From: an uncultured Porphyromonadaceae bacterium
GTDB taxonomy: Bacteria; Bacteroidota; Bacteroidia; Bacteroidales; Muribaculaceae
Direction: 5' to 3'
Length of the DNA stretch: 9,333 nt
Assembly: GCA_947166165.1 (NCBI GenBank)
Contig: CAMVDK010000120.1
Span: forward strand, 1-9,333
Under the pieces are notes generated by a model, which worked only from the letters and a program-made list of their open reading frames with translations, had not been told where the DNA came from and searched no databases. Shown here in pieces: positions 1-4,508 of the stretch (the stretch's first letter is position 1; every line of letters starts with the position of its first letter). The position numbers and the translations under genes were made by a program.

Positions 1-160
1 GCCAGTTGAGGTCTTCCTCCTCGCCGTGATTCACCACCGAGCCGGAGCTGGTGATCCACGTCCGCTCCAGGATGATGTCGCCATAGCCGGGCACCTCGGT
101 GGCCCAGGCCGAAGTTGCAAGCACCAGTGCAAGCAACACGAAAAGAAATCGTTTTGTCAT
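1..160 (-). CDS. Exported protein of unknown function, N-terminal part only
   Basis: Reading the minus strand from the ATG at 160-158 gives 53 codons without a stop before the frame leaves the window at position 1. The protein starts MTKRFLFVLLALVLATSAWA, a typical Sec signal peptide: basic N-terminus, leucine-rich core, and an AWA signal-peptidase I site after about residue 20. There is no lipobox cysteine. The mature part begins TEVPGYGDIILERTW and shows no motif I recognise. It is transcribed divergently from the leucine-rich-repeat operon starting at 439 and has its own TAnnTTTG promoter box at 207-200, which supports both the strand and the start. It may be another secreted surface protein like its neighbours, but the visible part is too short to assign a family. 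The gene is cut by the window edge, not necessarily broken. Confidence 0.75.
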   Translation of the reverse strand, partial: MTKRFLFVLLALVLATSAWATEVPGYGDIILERTWITSSGSVVNHGEEEDLNW

Positions 161-196
161 AAATATTAAGTTTACTGGGTGGATATACAAAGCATG

Positions 197-251
197 ACGC
201 AAAGATACAGCATAGCCCCTGAATTGGTATTCTCAAAAACGCAAAAGATAC
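197..251. repeat. Duplicated -7 box region, two 12-13 bp copies
   Basis: ACGCAAAGATAC at 197-208 recurs as ACGCAAAAGATAC at 239-251, with one extra A. On the minus strand these read GTATCTTTGCGT and GTATCTTTTGCGT. The first contains a perfect TAnnTTTG box; the second has one T too many. They could be tandem promoters for the leftward gene or an old duplication of a promoter segment. Confidence 0.5.
200..207 (-). promoter_or_regulatory. Bacteroidetes-type promoter -7 box for the leftward gene
   Basis: On the minus strand positions 207-200 read TATCTTTG, an exact match to the Bacteroidetes -7 consensus TAnnTTTG. The transcript would start near 194, leaving a leader of about 35 nt before the ATG at 160. 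No convincing -33 TTTG sits at the usual 19-21 bp spacing. A near copy of the box and its flanks lies 42 bp further upstream at 239-251. Confidence 0.6.
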
Positions 252-321
252 TATCAAATTCGCAAAAACCGCTAAAAATCAAATTATTTGCGAATATGAG
301 AATCAAAAATGCGTTTTTGAT
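233..321. repeat. Nested inverted repeats in the divergent promoter region
   Basis: Three perfect inverted repeats share this AT-rich stretch. ATTCGCAAA (258-266) pairs with TTTGCGAAT (287-295) across 20 bp. ATCAAAAA (302-309) pairs with TTTTTGAT (314-321) across only 4 bp, which is a good hairpin or a compact palindromic operator. TCAAAAACGC (233-242) pairs with GCGTTTTTGA (311-320) across 68 bp. The short palindrome ends next to the proposed -33 element of the rightward promoter, where a regulator or alternative DNA structure could act. A + T bias raises the chance of such matches, but three of 8-10 bp within 90 bp is notable. Confidence 0.55.
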
Positions 322-322
322 A

Positions 323-353
323 TTGCGGTATCGGCGGTTTAGGCCTACCTTTG
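323..353 (+). promoter_or_regulatory. Promoter of the leucine-rich-repeat/dockerin operon
   Basis: TACCTTTG at 346-353 fits the Bacteroidetes -7 consensus TAnnTTTG exactly. A TTG at 323-325 lies 20 bp upstream, the expected spacing for the -33 element. Transcription would start near 359, giving a leader of about 80 nt before the ATG at 439. No Shine-Dalgarno sequence precedes that ATG, which is normal for this phylum. Confidence 0.65.
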
Positions 354-438
354 CAAATGCTTTCGGGCCACGCTGAATGTCCGCCGCCGATATGCTGGAA
401 AATCATTCAAAATTCATTCTTGAAATACGCTTCACAAC

Positions 439-1956
439 ATGAAAAAAAATTACCTATTCGCAATCATTGCCTTAACGTCGTTGTTATCGCAAGCGGCCAC
501 CGAAGGACGGTGGACCTACACCACCGACGGCCGTTCGGCCATAGTGACCAAGTACACCCCGCCCGTCGACTTGCTGGCCTGGGCGCAATCGCATCCGGGT
601 GAGTGGCCCAAGATGTTTGTCGACTCCATGCCGGCCACATTGGGCGGCAAGCCGGTGATGGCCATCGGCGACGGCGCGTTTGAGAATGTGGTGGGCTTGG
701 TGGCCCTGGAACTGCCGCCAACGATTCACAGCATCGGCGCGCGCGCTTTCTACAACTGCATCCCGCTCAACGGCCGGCTCGACCTGCGCCAGGTGATGGA
801 GATTGGCGACAGCGCATTCTGCAACACGTCCGACCCCGAGTTCTACTTCCAGGCGCAGCCCGGAGCTTTGCAAATAGGCAAGGGTGCATTCATTACCACC
901 AACAACCCCAACGGGCTCGACGTGGACGCGATGGAGGCACTGATGAGCGTGTTCTGGGGCGATGACGACCCCTTTGAGCCTGACGACCCCGACGAGGTGG
1001 CCGGCATAGGCTCCATCATGGTTCCGTTCTATATGCTCGATGCCTACAAAATGAACTTTGCCGCCAGCGAGGATGCCCCCTTCTACTATCATGCCTACGA
1101 CGAGTGCATCTATGGCGTGGAGTACGCCCAGGACAACGTGGTCTATAAGGCCGAGGGCCTCTGGGATGGCCAGCCGGGCCAGTGGAGCCTGGTGAACGGC
1201 TACTGGGCCAACGGCGAGGTGACCATCCCCGATGAGCTGCACAACGCCCCGGTGAACGAGATTCCCGACGACGCTTTCCTGCTGATTGACCCCGCCACAG
1301 CCGCCCTGTTGGGCTGTGGAAACGTGAGCAACACCCGCCTGACGGACATCAATCTGGGCGCGAACATCAGCATCATCTTCGACAACGCCTTCTTTGGCTG
1401 CACGGGGCTCACGAAACTCGACCTGAAGGACACCTACGAGGTGTGCTCGTTTGCCTTTGCCAACTGCAACAATATCAAGGAAATCCACCTGCGCCGTCCG
1501 GCAGGTGACTGCTACCTGAACCAGCTGTGCTTCGCCGACATCGACCTAGGGGCCTACTGGCTCTACATGATGGGCAGCTATATGCCCATCACCCCCGAGC
1601 CCGCAATGCCCGACTTGGGCAAGGTGATTCCCGCCACGGTGTATGTGCCCAAGGGCGAGCTGCAGAACTACATCGACTGGCACGCCTACGAGTCGGACTA
1701 CGAGGGTGAGCCCGACGGCCCACTCTATGCCTTCTACAAGGCCGGCCGCCTGCTCGAGGAGGGCGACACGCCGCACCCCGGCACCCGCGGCGACCTTACC
1801 GGCGACGGCGCGGTCGATGTCGACGACATGAACATCGTCATCAACATGATGCTCCACAAGGCCGACCCCACCCAGGCCGCCGACATCAACGGCGACGGCG
1901 TGGTCGACATCGACGACATGAACATCATCATCAACATCATGGTGCACAAGGAGTGA
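439..1956 (+). CDS. Secreted BspA-like leucine-rich-repeat protein with C-terminal dockerin
   Basis: The 505-residue protein begins MKKNYLFAIIALTSLLSQAA, a signal peptide probably cleaved near residue 20, so it is exported; no lipobox cysteine is present. Residues about 70-150 and 260-352 carry leucine-rich repeats of the BspA/LRR_5 type, seen as recurring I-G-x-x-A-F-x-N/G-C and L-x-x-I-x-L patterns such as SIGARAFYNC and IIFDNAFFGCTGLTKLDL. Between them is a tryptophan-rich, acidic stretch I cannot assign. Residues 450-505 form a type I dockerin: two calcium-loop repeats, DLTGDGAVDVDD (from 452) and DINGDGVVDIDD (from 482), each followed by a helix. LRR_5 proteins are usually surface adhesins or ligand binders; dockerins bind cohesins or act as calcium-dependent folding modules. 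No ligand can be named. The gene heads an operon, 35 bp before a shorter paralogue. The start is set by the signal peptide and by a promoter about 85 bp upstream. Confidence 0.9.
   Translation: MKKNYLFAIIALTSLLSQAATEGRWTYTTDGRSAIVTKYTPPVDLLAWAQSHPGEWPKMFVDSMPATLGGKPVMAIGDGAFENVVGLVALELPPTIHSIGARAFYNCIPLNGRLDLRQVMEIGDSAFCNTSDPEFYFQAQPGALQIGKGAFITTNNPNGLDVDAMEALMSVFWGDDDPFEPDDPDEVAGIGSIMVPFYMLDAYKMNFAASEDAPFYYHAYDECIYGVEYAQDNVVYKAEGLWDGQPGQWSLVNGYWANGEVTIPDELHNAPVNEIPDDAFLLIDPATAALLGCGNVSNTRLTDINLGANISIIFDNAFFGCTGLTKLDLKDTYEVCSFAFANCNNIKEIHLRRPAGDCYLNQLCFADIDLGAYWLYMMGSYMPITPEPAMPDLGKVIPATVYVPKGELQNYIDWHAYESDYEGEPDGPLYAFYKAGRLLEEGDTPHPGTRGDLTGDGAVDVDDMNIVINMMLHKADPTQAADINGDGVVDIDDMNIIINIMVHKE
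1782..1956 (+). repeat. Copy 1 of a 175-bp near-identical dockerin-encoding repeat
   Basis: This segment aligns without gaps to 2687-2861 at a constant offset of 905 bp. The first 84 bp (1782-1865) are identical, the first 142 bp differ at two positions, and I count about nine differences over the full 175 bp including the stop codon. Upstream of it the two genes are clearly related but much more diverged. This points to recent duplication, gene conversion or shuffling of the dockerin end rather than equal-age divergence of the whole genes. Confidence 0.9.
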
Positions 1957-1991
1957 CATTTAACTTTTCTTCATACTTCAATAAAACACAT

Positions 1992-2861
1992 ATGAAAAAG
2001 TTTTACCTTTTTGCCGCCTTTGCTGCCATTGTGGCCACGGCAGCTCCCGCCCAAGTGCAGGAGAACGACACGTTCACCGACGAGCAAGGCATCGTCTATT
2101 ATTACGACTCTGATATGTGGGCCCAGAGTTATGACGACAGCGAGGAACTCTCGTGGATAGTCCAGGATGGCCTTGCCGCAAAAGGCCATGTGGTGATTCC
2201 CAACGAGATTCAAGGCGAGAAGGTGCGTGTGATTGGTGCCGGCGCGTTTCGCAACATGGAAGAAATGAATGGCGTCAACCCCAACCTCACCAGCATCACC
2301 CTCCCCGACAATGTGGAAGTGATTCAGATGGCTGCGTTTCTGGGTTGCGTGAACCTGAAGAAAATCGACTTGAACAATGTGCATCGCGTCGACTATGCCA
2401 CCTTCGTCAACTGCGATGGCTTGGAAGAAATCCACTTCCGCCTGCCGGCCTCAAGGATGAAAATCGGCTGGGAAGTGTTTACCCACATCACCGAAGAAGG
2501 CGGTTTCATTAACGATGTGATTCCCGCCACCATCTATGTGCCCAAAGGCGAGCTGCAGAACTATATCGACAAATTCGCACAGCCTTTCGCCGACGAAGAA
2601 GACCCGATGACCTGGGAGGAGAACGCGCTCTACCTGTTCCACAAGGCCGGCCGCCTGAAGGAGGAGGGCGACGGCCCCGGTCCCGCCACCCGCGGCGACC
2701 TTACCGGCGACGGCGCGGTCGATGTCGACGACATGAACATCGTCATCAACATGATGCTCCACAAGGCCGAACCCACTCAGGCCGCCGACATCAACGGCGA
2801 CGGCGTGGTCGACATCGACGACATGAACGTTGTCATCAACATTATGGTCGGCAAGGAGTGA
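1992..2861 (+). CDS. Secreted short leucine-rich-repeat protein with C-terminal dockerin
   Basis: The ATG at 1992 gives 289 residues starting MKKFYLFAAFAAIVATAAPA, a signal peptide likely cut after APA at residue 20. The frame is open back to a GTG at 1953, but that start would put 13 residues in front of the signal peptide, so I prefer 1992. Residues about 66-150 hold LRR_5 repeats (VIGAGAFRNM, VIQMAAFLGCVNLKKIDL, DYATFVNCDGLEEIHF). Residues 176-222 match the paralogue upstream (VIPATIYVPKGELQNYID, then HKAGRL). Residues 234-289 are a two-loop dockerin with DLTGDGAVDVDD from 236 and DINGDGVVDIDD from 266. It lies 35 bp after the first leucine-rich-repeat gene with no promoter box between, so the two are probably co-transcribed. 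It looks like a shortened paralogue; role and ligand are unknown. Confidence 0.9.
   Translation: MKKFYLFAAFAAIVATAAPAQVQENDTFTDEQGIVYYYDSDMWAQSYDDSEELSWIVQDGLAAKGHVVIPNEIQGEKVRVIGAGAFRNMEEMNGVNPNLTSITLPDNVEVIQMAAFLGCVNLKKIDLNNVHRVDYATFVNCDGLEEIHFRLPASRMKIGWEVFTHITEEGGFINDVIPATIYVPKGELQNYIDKFAQPFADEEDPMTWEENALYLFHKAGRLKEEGDGPGPATRGDLTGDGAVDVDDMNIVINMMLHKAEPTQAADINGDGVVDIDDMNVVINIMVGKE
2687..2861 (+). repeat. Copy 2 of the 175-bp near-identical dockerin-encoding repeat
   Basis: This is the partner of 1782-1956. The differences cluster in the last 33 bp, where several are silent or conservative (I/V exchanges) and one run changes VHKE to VGKE at the very C-terminus. Confidence 0.9.
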
Positions 2862-2878
2862 ATGTGCCGTCTGGCCAC

Positions 2879-2916
2879 GTTCTGGCCGAATAGAATCAAA
2901 TACAGGAACATTTTTT
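2879..2916 (+). terminator. Weak candidate terminator after the leucine-rich-repeat operon
   Basis: GTTCTG (2879-2884) can pair with CAGGAAC (2903-2909) with one bulged base and an 18-nt loop, followed after one A by six T (2911-2916). It lies 18 bp past the stop codon, a sensible place for a terminator. The stem is short and the loop long, so the call is tentative. Confidence 0.35.
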
Positions 2917-2918
2917 AA

Positions 2919-3060
2919 GGAAGGGCACCACTACGTGCCTGTTTCCCCAAGATGCTGCAAGTCAGCGGGGAGTGCCGCGACTCCGTGACGGGTCAACGCA
3001 GTCCCCGCTTGTTGCGCATGGCCCAAGGGGCGTGGACTCCAAACACGCTTCGCGACGATA
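2919..3060. other. GC-rich noncoding element with nested inverted repeats
   Basis: This stretch is much richer in GC than the other intergenic regions and folds well on paper. GGAAGGGCAC (2919-2928) pairs with GTGCC plus TTTCC (2935-2946) with a two-base bulge. AGCGGGGA (2964-2971) pairs perfectly with TCCCCGCT (3002-3009), with an outer GCAA/TTGC pairing and smaller stems inside. GCGTG (3030-3034) pairs with CACGC (3044-3048) over a 9-nt loop. It lies wholly upstream of the promoter at 3135-3142, so it is not part of the regulator mRNA made from that promoter. It could be a dispersed intergenic repeat, a small structured RNA or a trailer of the upstream operon. The frame of the downstream gene happens to be open through it, but I do not regard that as coding. 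Confidence 0.45.
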
Positions 3061-3134
3061 CGGCCCTGCGGAGCAAGGAACGCAGAAATGAGGAAATTTT
3101 GGTTTCTTTTGTCGATTGTATTGCCGATTTTTTG

Positions 3135-3142
3135 TACTTTTG
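3135..3142 (+). promoter_or_regulatory. Promoter -7 box directly upstream of the AraC-type regulator
   Basis: TACTTTTG at 3135-3142 matches TAnnTTTG. Possible -33 elements are a TTTTG at 3107-3111 (spacing 23 bp) or a TTG at 3116-3118 (16 bp); neither has the usual 19-21 bp. The start point expected about 5-7 bp after the box falls on or just past the ATG at 3147. The message would therefore be leaderless, or translation would begin at 3171 or 3177. Confidence 0.6.
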
Positions 3143-3146
3143 CGGC

Positions 3147-4400
3147 ATGATTGAGCATTTGTTCACATCGATGCCGATGTATGTGTGCGGCATCTGCACG
3201 ATTTTTGTGGCGTTCCGCACCGAGGCGCTGGCTTGGCTGACGGCGTTCATGGTCACCACAACGGTGCTCTACGCCGGCCATTATCTGTACTTCAACCGCA
3301 CCGTTGCCGTGGCTCCGGTTGCCGACACCGCCTACTGCCTGTGCAATCTGCTGGTGTATCCACTCTATTTCATCTACTTGAGCCGCGTGGCCGTCGGGGC
3401 TCCGCTGCACAAGAAGCTGAAGCGCCCGTGGATGCTGCTGCTGCCTTCGGTGGCAGTGGCGGCAGGGATTGGCGCGTTGTACTGCGCCATGAGTGCCACG
3501 GAGTGGCAGGCGTTCGTCACGCAATGGCTCTACTGCGGGCAGTGGAGCGGACTCGGAGGGCTGGGGATGGCTCAAGCCGTGGCGCACGTCGTGGCCAAAG
3601 TGCTCTTTGCGGTGCAAATCGTGCCGGTCTTGATTGTGGGCACTCGCATGATCAAGCAGCACGACCAATTCGTGGTCGACAACTATGCCGACATCGACGG
3701 CAAGACGCTCGCCTCGCTCCACACCCTGCTGATTGTGCTACTTGCCACTTCGGTGGCATCGTTTGTGGCCAATGTGGTGGGCAGGCAGATTTTTGTCGAC
3801 TCCGTCTGGCTGCTGGCCATTCCGAGCGTCGCCTTCTCGGCGCTGCTCTTTGCCGTGGCCTACGTGGGACTGAGGCTCAATCCCGTCATCGTGAACGACA
3901 GCCTGCACGAAGAGGCCTACACACCGGCTCCAGTGGCTCCCGAAGCACCCGCTGCGTCTGTCGGCACGACGGCTGAACCCGAGCCTGGCGAAACCCAGGT
4001 GGAGGAGGAACCGAAAAACAAAATTGCCGAGCTCAAAGACGAAATCGTCAAACTCCTGAACGACGAGCAGCTCTTCTTGAAGCACGACTTGCGCATCGGC
4101 GACCTGTCGGAACGCCTGCACACCAACCGCTACTACATCCAGCAGGCCATCAACGCCGAGTTGGGCTGCACGTTCAGCGACCTGGTGAACCGGCTGCGCA
4201 TCGAGCACGCCGTGGCGCTGATGAGGGCCAACCCGGCCATGCCTGTGGCCGAGGTGGCCGAGCGCAGCGGTTACCGCTCGCCGGCCTCGTTCTACCGCAA
4301 CTTCAAGCTCATCAAAGGGTGCGCCCCCAAGGATTTGAAAGAGGACGCGGCGCGCGGCGCTCAGGATTCAGAGCCAGGCGAGAGCGGTGTGGCTCCGTAA
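3147..4400 (+). CDS. Seven-helix membrane protein fused to an AraC-type DNA-binding domain
   Basis: From the ATG at 3147 the protein has 417 residues. About seven hydrophobic segments are visible (near residues 10-24, 28-47, 60-79, 94-114, 143-166, 190-211 and 220-243). A proline- and glutamate-rich linker (about 252-290) leads to an AraC/XylS-type DNA-binding domain at about 294-400, with two helix-turn-helix units: LRIGDLSERLHTNRYYIQQA and VAEVAERSGYRSPASFYRNF. This arrangement is known in Bacteroidetes and suggests a membrane-bound transcription factor; its signal is unknown. It has no signal peptide beyond the first helix. An in-frame start at 2952 would add 65 residues, but these lie upstream of the promoter box and translate a GC-rich noncoding element, so I reject it; 3171 and 3177 are alternative starts. 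Its location just before malQ-pulA makes it a candidate regulator of alpha-glucan use, which is inference from position only. Confidence 0.88.
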   Translation: MIEHLFTSMPMYVCGICTIFVAFRTEALAWLTAFMVTTTVLYAGHYLYFNRTVAVAPVADTAYCLCNLLVYPLYFIYLSRVAVGAPLHKKLKRPWMLLLPSVAVAAGIGALYCAMSATEWQAFVTQWLYCGQWSGLGGLGMAQAVAHVVAKVLFAVQIVPVLIVGTRMIKQHDQFVVDNYADIDGKTLASLHTLLIVLLATSVASFVANVVGRQIFVDSVWLLAIPSVAFSALLFAVAYVGLRLNPVIVNDSLHEEAYTPAPVAPEAPAASVGTTAEPEPGETQVEEEPKNKIAELKDEIVKLLNDEQLFLKHDLRIGDLSERLHTNRYYIQQAINAELGCTFSDLVNRLRIEHAVALMRANPAMPVAEVAERSGYRSPASFYRNFKLIKGCAPKDLKEDAARGAQDSEPGESGVAP

Positions 4401-4429
4401 TCGTTTGCATCGACTTTTGGGATTTTTAT

Positions 4430-4463
4430 AAGGTGGTGGCAACACAGTGTGCCGCCCCTTTTT
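4430..4463 (+). terminator. Hairpin with T-run after the regulator, possibly also an operator
   Basis: AAGG (4430-4433), a bulged T, and GGTGGCA (4435-4441) pair with TGCCGCC (4450-4456) and CCTT (4457-4460) around the 8-nt loop ACACAGTG, with one G-T wobble. The T-run is 4459-4463. It lies 30 bp after the regulator stop codon, so an intrinsic terminator is the simplest reading. The same palindrome ends only 2 bp before the proposed malQ -7 box, so it could also be a protein-binding site. Confidence 0.6.
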
Positions 4464-4465
4464 GC

Positions 4466-4473
4466 TAATTTTA
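4466..4473 (+). promoter_or_regulatory. Probable -7 box of the malQ-pulA operon
   Basis: TAATTTTA at 4466-4473 matches TAnnTTTG in all but the last base. It is placed sensibly, after the terminator-like hairpin and 35 bp before the malQ ATG, giving a short leader of roughly 30 nt with a purine-rich run AGAAGAAAAA at 4481-4490. No clear -33 element is present; that region is occupied by the hairpin, which would fit a promoter that needs an activator. Confidence 0.4.
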
Positions 4474-4508
4474 CACCGAAAGAAGAAAAACCATAAAACC
4501 ATACTGCT

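Noticed and set aside
351..602. A small 83-codon plus-strand frame starting inside the leader of the first leucine-rich-repeat gene
   Set aside because: It overlaps the promoter box and then runs out of frame through the signal-peptide region of the real gene, with no protein features.
484..1488. A 334-codon minus-strand frame opposite the first leucine-rich-repeat gene
   Set aside because: The plus-strand gene has a signal peptide, repeats, a dockerin and a promoter; the antisense product has none of these.
1953..1991. A GTG start at 1953 for the second leucine-rich-repeat gene
   Set aside because: It would overlap the previous stop codon but would put 13 residues before a complete signal peptide that starts at the ATG at 1992.
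439..2861. A cellulosome component
   Set aside because: Dockerins alone do not show a cellulosome. No cohesin, scaffoldin or cell-wall-degrading enzyme is visible here, and the attached domains are LRR_5 repeats.
2952..3146. A 65-residue N-terminal extension of the AraC-type regulator
   Set aside because: It lies upstream of a TAnnTTTG promoter box, is rich in Arg and Ser without a domain, and would place a polar segment encoded by inverted repeats before the first membrane helix.
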